From Psychromicrobium silvestre (lineage in GTDB: Bacteria; Actinomycetota; Actinomycetes; Actinomycetales; Micrococcaceae), in contig NZ_JACBYQ010000002.1 of the NCBI RefSeq assembly GCF_013408295.1, positions 434,001 to 498,000 of the forward strand: a stretch of 64,000 bases of DNA. The letters run 5' to 3'. The notes beneath the pieces were generated by a model. The model did not search any database and was not told the DNA's origin. It saw nothing but the letters and a program-made list of their open reading frames with translations. Position numbers and translations under genes: made by a program. Shown here in pieces: positions 39,830-49,617 of the stretch (within the stretch, counting starts at the first letter, position 1; each line of letters starts with the position of its first letter).

Positions 39830-42800
39830 ATGATGGTGTTCATGGCCAGCGCTGAGAGCACCCCGATGGAGCAGTTCAGCGCGCCCACCCGCGAATGGTT
39901 CCTCGGCGCCTTCTCCGCCCCGACTCCGGCTCAAAGCGGGGCTTGGCAGGCTATTTCCGGCGGTTCGAACGCCCTGGTCGTTGCCCCTACCGGCTCGGGC
40001 AAAACCCTGGCAGCTTTCCTCTGGGCCTTGGATTCACTGATTCGGACCCCGGCTAAGCACGACGGCGAGGCCAGCGGCCGCGTGACCGCAGAGTCAGCGC
40101 GCGGCAGCAAGGTTCTCTATATCTCCCCGCTCAAGGCACTCGGGGTCGATGTGGAACGCAATCTGCGCGCCCCTCTGATCGGCCTCCGGCAGACCGCGAG
40201 CAGGCTGGGTCTCGACGTCCCAGAGGTGAGTGTTGGAGTACGCAGCGGAGACACCCCGGCCGGGGATCGGCGGCGGCTATTGAGCCACCCGCCGGACATC
40301 CTGATCACCACACCCGAATCGCTCTTCCTAATGCTTACCTCGCAGGCCAAGGAGACGCTGCGTTCGGTGCACACCGTGATCATCGATGAGGTGCACGCTG
40401 TGGCCGGCACTAAGCGCGGGGCGCATCTGGCGGTTTCCTTGGAACGACTGGATGCACTCTTGAACCGTCCGGCTCAACGCATTGGGCTCTCTGCCACCGT
40501 GGAGCCCATCGAGACGGTGGCCCGCTTCCTGTCTGGCAGCGCGCATTGTGAAATAGTCGCTCCGCCAGCCGCAAAAACCTGGGATCTCAGTGTGACCGTG
40601 CCCGTGGAAGACATGACCGATCTGGCTTCCGCCGCGGCAGCCCACGACCTGGGCCCTGCCTCCGGGCTGCAGCCCAATGCCTCAATCTGGCCACATGTGG
40701 AGGAGAAGATTGTTGATCTGGTGCTGCAGAACCGTTCCACCATCGTGTTCGCGAATTCGCGCAGACTGGCCGAACGGCTCACCGGCAGGCTGAATGAGAT
40801 CTACCTAGAACGGCAGGAAGATCCGGAAACTGCCACCGCCAAGCCAGCCGCTAAACCAGCCGTTGCGCCGCCGGCGACCATTATGGCTCAAGCGGGAGCC
40901 TCGGCGGGTGCCGAACCAGTGCTGGCCAAGGCGCATCATGGCTCGGTTTCCAAGGAGCAGCGGGCGTTAATCGAGGACGATTTGAAGTCCGGTAGATTGC
41001 GCTGCGTGGTGGCTACCTCCAGCCTCGAACTGGGCATTGATATGGGTCTGGTGGACTTGGTTATTCAGGTCGAGTCCCCACCCTCGGTAGCGAGCGGCCT
41101 GCAAAGGGTTGGTCGCGCCGGGCACCAAGTAGGCGAAGTCTCCCAAGGCATATTGTTCCCCAAGCATCGGGCCGATCTACTGCATTCGACGGTTACCGTG
41201 GAACGGATGCTGGCCGGCCGGATCGAACCGCTTTATATCCCGGCCAACCCGCTAGACATTCTGGCTCAACAGACCGTGGCGGCAACCGCCTTGGGCAGTA
41301 TCGATGTGGAGGAATGGTTCGCCACGGTACGTCGGAGTGCTCCCTTCAGTGCGCTACCCCGTTCCGCCTACGATGCCACCTTGGACCTACTGGCCGGGCG
41401 CTATCCCTCCGATGAGTTCGCCGAGCTGCGGCCGCGGATCATCTGGGACCGAAATGCGGGCACCATCACCGGGCGGCCCGGTTCGCAGCGGCTTGCCGTG
41501 ACCTCAGGCGGAACCATTCCGGACCGTGGGCTTTTCGGGGTCTATCTGGTGGGCGCCGAGGAAGGCAAGAACAGTCGCCGGGTGGGCGAGCTGGACGAGG
41601 AGATGGTCTACGAGTCCCGGGTGGGAGACGTTTTCGCGCTGGGCGCCACCAGCTGGCGAATCGAGGACATTACCCATGATCGAGTCTTGGTCTCCCCCGC
41701 TTTCGGCCAGCCCGGCAAACTTCCCTTCTGGAAGGGCGATTCACTGGGACGGCCGGTCGAGCTCGGCAAGGCCATCGGCGCCTTTATGCGAGAGGTCTCC
41801 GGGGCTTCTCGGGAAACCGCGCTAGCCCGTTGCACAGCCACCGGGCTGGACGACTACGCCGCCAATAACCTGCTCGGCTATCTGGAGGAACAGCGCCAAG
41901 CCACCGGCCTAGTCCCCGACGATCGCACCCTACTGGTGGAGCGTTTTCAGGACGAGTTGGGAGATTGGCGAGTAGTTCTGCACAGTCCCTTCGGGATGCC
42001 CGTGCACGCACCCTGGGCCTTAGCCGTTGGTGCGCGCCTGCAGGAACGCTACGGACTGGATGGCTCCGCGATGGCCTCCGACGACGGCATTGTGCTTCGG
42101 GTGCCGATGATGGACGATGAGCCACCGGGCGCGGAACTGTTCCGTTTTGAGGCCGATGAGCTGGAGTCGGTGGTAACCGCCCAGGTGGGTGGCTCCGCTC
42201 TGTTTGCTTCCCGGTTCCGGGAATGTGCCGCCCGGGCACTGCTGCTCCCCCGGCAGAACCCGGCTAAGCGTTCACCCCTGTGGCAGCAACGGCAGCGCTC
42301 CGCACAATTGCTCGATGTGGCTAGGAAATACCCCACCTTCCCGATCATCCTGGAAACCGTCCGGGAGTGCCTACAGGACGTCTACGATCTGCCCGCATTG
42401 AAGAACATCGCGCTCTCCTTGGAGCGCCGAGAACTTCGACTGGTAGAAATCACCACCCCGCAGCCTTCGCCGTTCTCCCGCTCACTGCTCTTCGGTTATG
42501 TCGCCAGCTTCCTCTATGAGGGCGACTCTCCGCTGGCCGAGCGCCGCGCTGCTGCGCTCTCCCTGGACCCGGCGCTACTAAACGAGTTGCTAGGCCGGGC
42601 TGAACTGCGCGAGCTGCTGGACGCCAAGGTGATTGCGCAGACCGAGGCCGAATTGCAAAGAACAGCACCGGAACGGAAGACGCAAGGGATAGAAGGCATT
42701 GCGGACCTGCTCCGCCAGCTTGGCCCGCTGAGCCTTGCGGAAATCTCCGCCCGACTGGTGGACCAGAGCGAAGATGCCCTGGATGCTCAGTTGAAAGAAC

Positions 42801-44527
42801 TTCTCGGCAGCAATCGGGCTTTTCGCGCCAGCATTGCCGGCCAGCCAAGCTTTGCCGCGGTGGAGGATGCGGCTCGCCTACGCGATGCGCTCGGCACTCC
42901 GCTGCCGATGGGTATCCCGCTAGCTTTTATCGAACCGGTGGCGGACCCCCTGGGGGACCTCATCTCCCGTTTCGCTCGCACCCACGGACCCTTCTTAGCC
43001 GCCGAGGCCGCGACTCGGCTGGGGCTTGGCATCGCCGTCGTACTCTCTGCCCTGGAACGTCTCGCGGTTGACGGCCGGGTGGTGCAGGGTGAATTCAGGC
43101 CGGAATCCGAGCCCGGTTGGGAGACCGGGGCGGAATGGTGCGATGTTCAGGTATTGCGCCGAATCCGGCAACGCTCGCTGGCTGCCCTGCGTTCGGAGGT
43201 CGAGCCGGTGGACCGGGCCGCTTATGCGCGCTTCCTGCCCAGCTGGCAGCATGTTTCGGCCCCCGGCCGGCCCTCGGCGCTGCGCGGTGCCGAAGGAATC
43301 CTCACCGTGGTGGATCAGTTGGCTGGACTGCCGGTTCCCGCCTCCGCTCTGGAACCCCTCGTGCTGGCCAGCCGGGTGCGCGATTACTCTCCTTCCCTGC
43401 TGGACGAGCTGATGGCCTCGGGTGAGGTGCTTTGGTCCGGATCGGGCGCCCTACCCGGAAACGATGGCTGGATTTCCTTACACTTGGCGGAATCTGCGGC
43501 GCTGACCTTGCGGCCCGAGGCCGACTACCAGCCCACCGAGATCGCCACCCTATTGCTGGAACTGCTTGGGGCGGGCGGAGCTTACTTCTTCCACCAGCTG
43601 CGGGAATCCTTCGCCAACTCATCCGGCAGCCCAGCCGACGAAAATCAGCTCACCCAAGCGCTCTGGGACTTGGTCTGGGCCGGTCGAATCGGTAATGACA
43701 CCTTTGCCCCGGTCCGCGCCATGTTGGCCGGCGGTCACACCGCGCATCGCCAGCAACCACAAGCGCCCAGGCTACGGCCACAAAGACTACAGTCGATCCG
43801 CTCCGCCGGGCGTTATTCCGGCCTGGCCGCTCCAGCACGAGCCGCCGTCAGCACCGCCGCCACCATGCTGAGCGGTCGCTGGAGCGTGCTCACGGTACCC
43901 GAACTCGAAGCAACCATCCGCGCCCATGGCATGGCCGAACTACTTTTGGACCGTTACGGTGTGGTCAGCCGAGGCTCGGTGGCCGTGGAGGGAGAACCCG
44001 GCGGCTTTGCACTGATGTACAAAATGCTGGCCCGGCTAGAGGAACAGGGCCGTTGCCGACGAGGATATTTCATCGAGAAACTTGGCGCCGCCCAGTTCGC
44101 GGTCCCCGCCACGGTGGATCGACTGCGCAGCTTCGCCATCGACTTCCCCACCGAAATCAGACCCAATGAAGCCTTGCTCTTGGCCGCTACCGACCCCGCC
44201 AACCCCTACGGTGCCGCGCTAGCCTGGCCCGCCCTGGAAGCCGGGCACCGGCCGGGACGGAAGGCCGGAGCGCTGGTGATTATGGTCGACGGCGAGCTGG
44301 TGCTGTATGTGGAACGAGGCGGCAAAACCGTACTGTGCTTCAGTGCCGATGAAGCCGCAATCAGCGCCGCTGGAGCCGCCCTGGTGTCCTCCGTGCTGAG
44401 TAAGGCGGTGGACAAGTTAGCCATTGAAAAGGTCAATGGCGAAGGTGTTCTGGACACGGTGCTGGCTAAAGCGCTGCTGGCCGCCGGAGCCTATTCGACC
44501 CCGCGAGGAGTGCGCATCCGTGCCTGA
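39830..44527 (+). CDS. lhr: ATP-dependent helicase Lhr
   Basis: A 1565-aa superfamily 2 DNA helicase, the full length of the Lhr family. Motifs run in order: Walker A APTGSGKT (about 52–59), YISPLKALGVDVERNL, LITTPESLF, the DEVH box IIDEVHAV, LSATVEP (motif III), VFANSRRLAERL, VVATSSLELGIDMG and the arginine finger QRVGRAGHQ. About 900 C-terminal residues make up the Lhr winged-helix and Lhr-specific domains. Lhr unwinds 3'-tailed DNA and RNA:DNA hybrids in repair. The adjacent nei gene repeats the lhr–nei order of Mycobacterium tuberculosis. The exact start is uncertain: ATG at 39830 or 39842. Confidence 0.96.
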   Translation: MMVFMASAESTPMEQFSAPTREWFLGAFSAPTPAQSGAWQAISGGSNALVVAPTGSGKTLAAFLWALDSLIRTPAKHDGEASGRVTAESARGSKVLYISPLKALGVDVERNLRAPLIGLRQTASRLGLDVPEVSVGVRSGDTPAGDRRRLLSHPPDILITTPESLFLMLTSQAKETLRSVHTVIIDEVHAVAGTKRGAHLAVSLERLDALLNRPAQRIGLSATVEPIETVARFLSGSAHCEIVAPPAAKTWDLSVTVPVEDMTDLASAAAAHDLGPASGLQPNASIWPHVEEKIVDLVLQNRSTIVFANSRRLAERLTGRLNEIYLERQEDPETATAKPAAKPAVAPPATIMAQAGASAGAEPVLAKAHHGSVSKEQRALIEDDLKSGRLRCVVATSSLELGIDMGLVDLVIQVESPPSVASGLQRVGRAGHQVGEVSQGILFPKHRADLLHSTVTVERMLAGRIEPLYIPANPLDILAQQTVAATALGSIDVEEWFATVRRSAPFSALPRSAYDATLDLLAGRYPSDEFAELRPRIIWDRNAGTITGRPGSQRLAVTSGGTIPDRGLFGVYLVGAEEGKNSRRVGELDEEMVYESRVGDVFALGATSWRIEDITHDRVLVSPAFGQPGKLPFWKGDSLGRPVELGKAIGAFMREVSGASRETALARCTATGLDDYAANNLLGYLEEQRQATGLVPDDRTLLVERFQDELGDWRVVLHSPFGMPVHAPWALAVGARLQERYGLDGSAMASDDGIVLRVPMMDDEPPGAELFRFEADELESVVTAQVGGSALFASRFRECAARALLLPRQNPAKRSPLWQQRQRSAQLLDVARKYPTFPIILETVRECLQDVYDLPALKNIALSLERRELRLVEITTPQPSPFSRSLLFGYVASFLYEGDSPLAERRAAALSLDPALLNELLGRAELRELLDAKVIAQTEAELQRTAPERKTQGIEGIADLLRQLGPLSLAEISARLVDQSEDALDAQLKELLGSNRAFRASIAGQPSFAAVEDAARLRDALGTPLPMGIPLAFIEPVADPLGDLISRFARTHGPFLAAEAATRLGLGIAVVLSALERLAVDGRVVQGEFRPESEPGWETGAEWCDVQVLRRIRQRSLAALRSEVEPVDRAAYARFLPSWQHVSAPGRPSALRGAEGILTVVDQLAGLPVPASALEPLVLASRVRDYSPSLLDELMASGEVLWSGSGALPGNDGWISLHLAESAALTLRPEADYQPTEIATLLLELLGAGGAYFFHQLRESFANSSGSPADENQLTQALWDLVWAGRIGNDTFAPVRAMLAGGHTAHRQQPQAPRLRPQRLQSIRSAGRYSGLAAPARAAVSTAATMLSGRWSVLTVPELEATIRAHGMAELLLDRYGVVSRGSVAVEGEPGGFALMYKMLARLEEQGRCRRGYFIEKLGAAQFAVPATVDRLRSFAIDFPTEIRPNEALLLAATDPANPYGAALAWPALEAGHRPGRKAGALVIMVDGELVLYVERGGKTVLCFSADEAAISAAGAALVSSVLSKAVDKLAIEKVNGEGVLDTVLAKALLAAGAYSTPRGVRIRA

Positions 44528-44538
44528 GGTAAACCGCC

Positions 44539-45327
44539 GTGCCTGAGGGAGACACCGTTTGGCGGCAGGCTCGGCTGCTCTCGAAGGCCCTGCTCGGAAA
44601 GGTACTCAATAGCAGCGACTTCCGGGTTCCGGCGCTAGCCACTCTGGACCTCGGCGGAGCCACCGTTGAATCCTCGGACTCACGAGGCAAGCATTTACTG
44701 CTCACGGTACGCCGTGCCGGTAGCGAGGAGCTGATCATCCACTCACATTTGAAGATGGAGGGGATCTGGCAGGTCTATCTACCGGGTGAGCGCTGGCGCC
44801 GCCCCGCACACACCGCCCGCGTCGTGCTGAAGGTTCCGGACGCCGTCGTCGTAGGTTTCTCGCTGGGCATCCTGGAAGTGCTCAGCCCTGAGCAAGCCGA
44901 AACCGAACTGGCCTTTCTGGGCCCCGATCTGCTTGGCACCGACTGGGACGCGAACGAGGCTATTCGCAGGCTCGAATCAGATCCGGAACGCCCCGTCGGC
45001 ATAGCGCTGCTGGACCAGCGGAACCTGGCCGGGATTGGCAATATCTACCGTAATGAACTGTGCTTCCTGGTCCGAGTCCGGCCGCAGCACCCCGTCGGTG
45101 CAGTCTCCGATCTGCCGCGCCTGGTGGATCTGGCCAAACGCCTCTTGGAAGCCAATAAAACCCGCCCGCAGCGGAACACCACGGGAACCGCGGGCCGGGT
45201 GAGCGCCTGGGTTTACGGTCGCGAACACCAACCGTGTTTACGCTGCGGCAGCCACATCATTCGGGAAGAGTACGAGGGCCGTCCCATCTACTACTGCCCG
45301 CACTGCCAGCCAGCGCCCGAAAGCTAA
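44539..45327 (+). CDS. nei2: Endonuclease VIII-like DNA glycosylase (Nei2)
   Basis: A 262-aa base-excision repair enzyme of the Fpg/Nei family: after the start Met, Pro2 is the catalytic nucleophile and Glu3 completes the motif (PEGDTVWRQARLLSKALLG). The helix-two-turn-helix (LDQRNLAGIGNIYRNELCF) and the C-terminal zinc finger (CLRCGSHIIREEYEGRPIYYCPHC) are present. It removes oxidised pyrimidines. It follows lhr by 11 bp, and the two probably form a repair operon. Confidence 0.94.
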   Translation: MPEGDTVWRQARLLSKALLGKVLNSSDFRVPALATLDLGGATVESSDSRGKHLLLTVRRAGSEELIIHSHLKMEGIWQVYLPGERWRRPAHTARVVLKVPDAVVVGFSLGILEVLSPEQAETELAFLGPDLLGTDWDANEAIRRLESDPERPVGIALLDQRNLAGIGNIYRNELCFLVRVRPQHPVGAVSDLPRLVDLAKRLLEANKTRPQRNTTGTAGRVSAWVYGREHQPCLRCGSHIIREEYEGRPIYYCPHCQPAPES

Positions 45328-45400
45328 CCGGAAGCCAACCGGAAGGCTGAACGGCGGCAAAGCGGCGGCAGCGCTGAAAGCAAGACCCTAGACTGAGGAG

Positions 45401-46333
45401 GTGATGGAATCCCCGCTCCCGGTGCGCAATGGCGTCAATGCCACCCGTTTGCGGCTGCCCGAAGAGGGACCCTGGGGAACCGCCATGGAGTACCTCTTGC
45501 AGCGCTTCCCGCACGTCGATCCGCAGGGCATTGTGGAACGTTTTGAACGCGGCGAGGTGCGCGGGCTGGGTGGGGCGGTGATTACCCCGCAGACCCCGCT
45601 GCAGGAACACACCTTCCTCTGGTATTACCGTGAGTTGCCGCAGGAAGAGCGGCTGCCCGTTGAACTGAGTGTGCTGCATCAAGACGAACACCTCGTGGTG
45701 GTGGATAAACCACACTTCCTGCCCACCACCCCGGGTGGCAAATACGTGGCCGAATCCGCCCTAGTACGATTGCGGGTGCTGCTCGGGCTGCCGGATTTGG
45801 TCCCCATTCACCGTTTGGATCGAATGACCGCTGGGGTGCTGCTCTTCGCTGCCAATCCGGAGACTCGGGGCAACTATCAGATGCTCTTCGAACGCCGCGA
45901 AGTCCGTAAACGCTACCAGGCGGTGGCTCCGGTACGATCGGATCTGGCCTTGCCGTTGACCATTCGCAGCAAAATGTGGAAATCGCGCAGCTATCTACTC
46001 AGCCAGGAACTACCGGGCCAGCCGAACGCAGAAACTCGGATTTCCCTGCGACACAGCTGGTCGAGCCCCGAAGGTACCCGCGGACTCTACGATTTGGAAC
46101 CGCATAGCGGTAAAACTCATCAACTCCGTGTGCATCTGGCCTCACTCGGTCTGGGCATCCTCAACGATCCGTTCTACCCGATACTCCACGAAGAAGCGCC
46201 CGACGATTACTCGAAACCTCTGCAATTACTGGCGTACAGCCTGGAATTTACCGACCCAATTAGCGGCCGTCCGGTGGAGTATCAAAGCGAACTGAGCCTG
46301 GCAGAAGCCCGTCCTGCGGACCCGTACGCCTAG
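45401..46333 (+). CDS. RluA-family RNA pseudouridine synthase
   Basis: A 310-aa enzyme that isomerises uridine in rRNA or tRNA. The catalytic Asp lies in IHRLDRMTAGVLLFA; LVVVDKPHFLPTTPGG and SGKTHQLRVHLASLGLGILND are the family's other conserved blocks. The N-terminal part (about 1–85) resembles an S4-like or accessory RNA-binding region (LLQRFPHVDPQGIVERFERGEV). TAGACT lies 6 nt before the GTG at 45401, which supports that codon as a leaderless start. The target RNA is unknown. Confidence 0.9.
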   Translation: MMESPLPVRNGVNATRLRLPEEGPWGTAMEYLLQRFPHVDPQGIVERFERGEVRGLGGAVITPQTPLQEHTFLWYYRELPQEERLPVELSVLHQDEHLVVVDKPHFLPTTPGGKYVAESALVRLRVLLGLPDLVPIHRLDRMTAGVLLFAANPETRGNYQMLFERREVRKRYQAVAPVRSDLALPLTIRSKMWKSRSYLLSQELPGQPNAETRISLRHSWSSPEGTRGLYDLEPHSGKTHQLRVHLASLGLGILNDPFYPILHEEAPDDYSKPLQLLAYSLEFTDPISGRPVEYQSELSLAEARPADPYA

Positions 46334-46638
46334 CCGACGAATAGCCACTTGCCGCCGCGCCGCCGGAGCGTGGTGAGCCTTCCCGTACTGGCCACCCCTT
46401 CCACCGCGTCCCGCACTGCTGCGGAAGCCTGCAAGGCTTGGTCATCCTCGGCGGAGTCGGTGCTGGCTTCGACCAGAAACCTCAAGGTAATCACCGGCAC
46501 TCGCGCCACCACGTCCAACTGGTTTGCCTCGACCAGGTGGATCGAGGAAAGCGCCTGCACCGCGGTCCGCATCACCGATTCCGGCGGATTTCCCGGTCGC
46601 AGTCCGGTAATTTGCAGAACAGCACGATAAGAAGGCAC
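46330..46638 (-). CDS. Small conserved-looking protein, function unknown
   Basis: A 102-aa soluble protein of mixed alpha/beta composition: YRAVLQITGLRPGNPPESVMRTAVQAL, LDVVARVPVITLRFLVEAS, AVRDAVEGVASTGRLTTLRRRGGKWLFVG. It is not recognised. It overlaps the pseudouridine synthase by 4 nt convergently and lies downstream of the AHSA1 gene on the same strand with a 9-nt gap, so it is probably the last gene of the arsR–AHSA1 operon. The small size and alternating pattern suggest a regulatory or ligand-binding role, without proof. Confidence 0.6.
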   Translation of the reverse strand: MPSYRAVLQITGLRPGNPPESVMRTAVQALSSIHLVEANQLDVVARVPVITLRFLVEASTDSAEDDQALQASAAVRDAVEGVASTGRLTTLRRRGGKWLFVG

Positions 46639-46647
46639 CTGAAAAGA

Positions 46648-47190
46648 CTATGCCTTGCCGCCGACAACTTGGGCGTACTCATCGTGGACTTGCTGCCAGG
46701 CCGGATAGTGATCCGAGTACCAATTCGGCCAATCCACCGAGCCTCCCGCCAGCACGGAATCCAGGTGATCTAGGTGAATATGCCAACCGGCAAGGGTGCT
46801 AAGCCGGGCTTGCCTGTCCTCGGTGTCGATAATCGCCGTGAAGATCAGTTCGGTGCCGTCGCCGGTAGCACCGACGACGGCGGGACTCAGCTCCCAGCGC
46901 AGCAAGCCGTGCACGCTATTCTGCAGTTCGAAAACCCGCTCCGGCTCCAGCTCGGTGATGCTCCCGGTCCACCAGTCCATCGGCTGTTCCCCCGGCGGAG
47001 TGTTCTGCCACCGCAAATCCCAGGAACCACCCGCCTCCAAGGCACCGCGCGCCTGCGCCCACCAGCGCTTACTCTGCTCTGGGTCGGTGAGCGCTTGCCA
47101 AACCTTGCTCACCCGATGCGGATAAAGCCGCCGGTAACGCAAGCGAACCTTGCCGCCGTCGAGCTCCTCCATGGTTCCCAGATCGCTCAT
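46648..47190 (-). CDS. AHSA1/SRPBCC-domain protein
   Basis: A 180-aa START-like (SRPBCC) protein of the AHSA1 group: VRLRYRRLYPHRVSKVWQALTDPEQSKRWW at the start, GGSWDLRW, and the C-terminal helix LSTLAGWHIHLDHLDSVL. Such proteins bind hydrophobic ligands. It lies 34 bp after an ArsR-type gene on the same strand, the well-known ArsR–AHSA1 pair. The start ATG follows AGGAG. The ligand is unknown. Confidence 0.88.
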   Translation of the reverse strand: MSDLGTMEELDGGKVRLRYRRLYPHRVSKVWQALTDPEQSKRWWAQARGALEAGGSWDLRWQNTPPGEQPMDWWTGSITELEPERVFELQNSVHGLLRWELSPAVVGATGDGTELIFTAIIDTEDRQARLSTLAGWHIHLDHLDSVLAGGSVDWPNWYSDHYPAWQQVHDEYAQVVGGKA

Positions 47191-47224
47191 GATTTCTCCT
47201 GTTCATCCAGATAATTTCCCAGTG

Positions 47225-47512
47225 CTAATTTCCCAGTGCGTCCAACTGACTGGCCCAGAGTTGGCGGATATCCTGCAACCAACTAGCCAATTCCTCGAAG
47301 GGCTCCGGCCGGAGCGAATAAATGCGCTGCTGCGCCTGGCTCTGGGAGGTAACTAAGCCGCCCTCACGCAAGATACGCAGATGCCGCGAGGTCCCAGGTT
47401 GGGAGAGCTGTAATTCGGTAACCAACTCGTTCGGCGTCCGGGGCCGGTCGCGCAATAGTTCAACGATGCGGCGACGTTGCGGGTCCGCAAGTATGCCGAG
47501 GGTGTCTTGCAT
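47225..47512 (-). CDS. ArsR-family regulator
   Basis: A 95-aa winged-helix repressor: MQDTLGILADPQRRRIVELLRD, TPNELVTELQLSQPGTSRHLRILREGGLVTSQSQAQQR. The metal-binding CxC motif of ArsR is absent, so it belongs to the AHSA1-linked, metal-free branch. It is the first gene of the operon. The upstream AT-rich stretch (about 47519–47543, ATATATGGAT and TTATATAAG) is an imperfect dyad that suits ArsR binding. TATATT lies 7 nt before the ATG (possibly leaderless). Confidence 0.88.
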   Translation of the reverse strand: MQDTLGILADPQRRRIVELLRDRPRTPNELVTELQLSQPGTSRHLRILREGGLVTSQSQAQQRIYSLRPEPFEELASWLQDIRQLWASQLDALGN

Positions 47513-47591
47513 GCCCCTAAATATATGGATCTACTTATATAAGCGTCAAGGTATATGGAATTTATCCGACGGTCGGGAAGTTGGCCAAGTT

Positions 47592-48377
47592 ATGAGCAAT
47601 CAGTCCTGGCAAAGCTTCCGCGAGGAACGCAACCGCACCCTGCCTAGCCCGCACGGCTGGCTGAGTCTCAGCTCCCTGCAATGGCTCCCCGAGGCGTCCG
47701 GACCGCTGGAGCTGGTGCCGGGATACTGGAGCGCGGACGACGGCGGGGCTCAGCTCAGCGCCGGGCCCCAGGACGGCTTGGAACTAGTTCACGGCGGGCA
47801 GGCCGTGAACGGCACAATCAACGCCGAGCTCGAGGAAAACGAGTCGCTGAACTGGGTTCGTTACGGCAGCATCTTGATCGAACTGGCCAAGCGTGGCGGT
47901 CGCTACGCCATCCGAACCAGGGACTCCCAGGCACCTCGACTGACCGGTTTCAGCGCGGTGCCAACCTTCGACTATGACCCGAGCTTCGCCGTCGTCGGTA
48001 CTTTCAAGCCCTACCCAGCCCCGCAAACCCGAGAGATCAGCACCGCCAATCCTCGCGTTCCGGGCCACACCGATATCGTCGGTGAGATCAGCTTCCAGCT
48101 CGGCGGTCAAGGACACACCCTGCTCGCGGAACGCAGCGGGGGCGGCTTGCTACTGAATTTTTACGATTCTAGCAATGGTCAGGAGACGGCAGGCTGGCGC
48201 TTCCTGAGCGTTGCGGCCCCGGCGGAGAACAGTTCGGCGGAAAAAGGCAGCGTTCAGCTCGACTTCAATTACGCCTTGAACTGGCCCAGCGGCTTCAGCG
48301 CCTACGGCACCTGCCCGCAACCCGTGCCGGAGAACCGTCTGGACGTGCCGGTGAAGGCCGGGGAAAAGACGCTCTGA
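47592..48377 (+). CDS. DUF1684 protein
   Basis: A 261-aa cytoplasmic protein. The DUF1684 pattern is visible: SFREERNRTLPSPHGWLSLSSLQWL, PTFDYDPSFAVVGTFKPY, LLLNFYDSSNGQETAGWRFLSV and the terminal LDFNYALNWPSGFSAYGTCPQPVPEN (with the family's PxxPxENRL end). Function unknown. I use the ATG at 47592; the longer frame starts inside the ArsR gene region and is not credible. It is divergent from the ArsR gene. Confidence 0.87.
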   Translation: MSNQSWQSFREERNRTLPSPHGWLSLSSLQWLPEASGPLELVPGYWSADDGGAQLSAGPQDGLELVHGGQAVNGTINAELEENESLNWVRYGSILIELAKRGGRYAIRTRDSQAPRLTGFSAVPTFDYDPSFAVVGTFKPYPAPQTREISTANPRVPGHTDIVGEISFQLGGQGHTLLAERSGGGLLLNFYDSSNGQETAGWRFLSVAAPAENSSAEKGSVQLDFNYALNWPSGFSAYGTCPQPVPENRLDVPVKAGEKTL

Positions 48378-48396
48378 GCAAGAGCGGCGGCAATTC

Positions 48397-49617
48397 CTAG
48401 AGGAAAGCGGATATCCCGGTAATCGATCGGCCGGTGATCAAGGTGTTTACTTCGTGGGAGCCCTCGTAGGTAAAAATGGCTTCCGCATCGGCAAAGCATT
48501 TCGCCATCCGGTAATCGGTAACAATGCCATTGCCACCCAGTATTGCTCTGCCCATTGCCACCGTCTCCCGCATTCGTTCGGTGGTAAAGGCCTTAGCCAG
48601 CGCCACCTGATCCATTCTCATCTCCGGCAGCGAGGTGAGTTGTGCCATCATCGCCAGCGAGGCCGTGGCGTTGCCGAGCATCTTCACCAATTGAGCCTGC
48701 ACCAATTGGAAGGAGGCCAGGGGTTTGCCGAACTGCAGACGGTTCAGCGCATAGTCCCTGGCAATATCGAAAGCGCCTAGCTGCTGGCCAACCGCCTGCC
48801 AGGCCACCATCACCCGGGAGCCCTGCAAAAGCACATTGGTGTCCCTGAAGGAATTGATCCCCTGAAACCGGTCTGCCTCTAAGACCCGAACATCCTCAAG
48901 CAGAATGTGTGCGTTCTGCACCGTGCGCAGGGCGATCTTGTTCTCGATCTTTTCCCTAGTGACCCCGGGCAGTTCGGCATTAAGAATGAAGCCACGCATC
49001 TCCCCGGTCTCCGCATCACGAGCCCAGAGCAGCATGTGATCACAAAAAGTGCCATTGCCAATCCAACGCTTGGAGCCGTTGATCAGCCAGCCATCACCGT
49101 CGCGGCGCGCCGTGGTGGTCATTCCACCGGCTACATCGGAGCCATGTTCCGGCTCGGTCAGGGCGAAGGCGCCGGTAGTCCGCAGGGCCAGGGCGTCGGC
49201 CAAATAACGCTCGCGTTGATCATCATTGCCGAAGAGGTAAAGGGACTCGACGAAAAGATCGTGGTGGACCAGGAAGAAGGTGGCCAAGGAGGTGTCCACC
49301 CGGGTCATCTCGGCAATCACCAATCCGGAGAAGAGGGGGCTATAGCCCTGCTGAATGGCGGTAGAGAGTCCCAGCTTCGCTAATTCCGGCAGGATCTGCT
49401 CCGGGAACTCCGCCGCATTCCACCAGTCCACGCAGTACGGTGCCACTTTTTCGGCAAGGAACTCCCGCAGTCGAGCCAGTTTCTGCTGCTCGAAGCCGGT
49501 CAGGCCGGACTCCATCGAGAAGAAATCCGCGCTGGGGAGATCGAGCCTGGGGAGATCGGACTTTGGTAGATCGGACCTGGATAACTCGGACTTGGATAAC
49601 TCGCCCGGAACTGTCAT
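48397..49617 (-). CDS. Acyl-CoA dehydrogenase
   Basis: A 406-aa flavoenzyme oxidising an acyl-CoA to the 2-enoyl-CoA. Seen: [70 protein letters not shown] and the catalytic-Glu region [21 protein letters not shown], the glutaryl-CoA/ACX4-like type. The first 30 residues carry an unusual pentapeptide repeat ([25 protein letters not shown]) encoded by 15-bp DNA repeats. Its start overlaps the SDR stop by 4 nt, so they are one operon. Confidence 0.93.
   Translation of the reverse strand: MTVPGELSKSELSRSDLPKSDLPRLDLPSADFFSMESGLTGFEQQKLARLREFLAEKVAPYCVDWWNAAEFPEQILPELAKLGLSTAIQQGYSPLFSGLVIAEMTRVDTSLATFFLVHHDLFVESLYLFGNDDQRERYLADALALRTTGAFALTEPEHGSDVAGGMTTTARRDGDGWLINGSKRWIGNGTFCDHMLLWARDAETGEMRGFILNAELPGVTREKIENKIALRTVQNAHILLEDVRVLEADRFQGINSFRDTNVLLQGSRVMVAWQAVGQQLGAFDIARDYALNRLQFGKPLASFQLVQAQLVKMLGNATASLAMMAQLTSLPEMRMDQVALAKAFTTERMRETVAMGRAILGGNGIVTDYRMAKCFADAEAIFTYEGSHEVNTLITGRSITGISAFL
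49539..49608. repeat. 15-bp tandem repeats at the acyl-CoA dehydrogenase N-terminus
   Basis: Units such as GATCGGACTTTGGTA, GATCGGACCTGGATA and ACTCGGACTTGGATA follow each other with exact 15-bp spacing from 49539, giving about four and a half copies and a pentapeptide repeat. The frame is always kept. Confidence 0.85.

Noticed and set aside
39830-44527. Lhr as a possible type of defence helicase
   Set aside because: The full Lhr domain order and the lhr–nei neighbourhood match housekeeping repair loci, and no defence genes are nearby.
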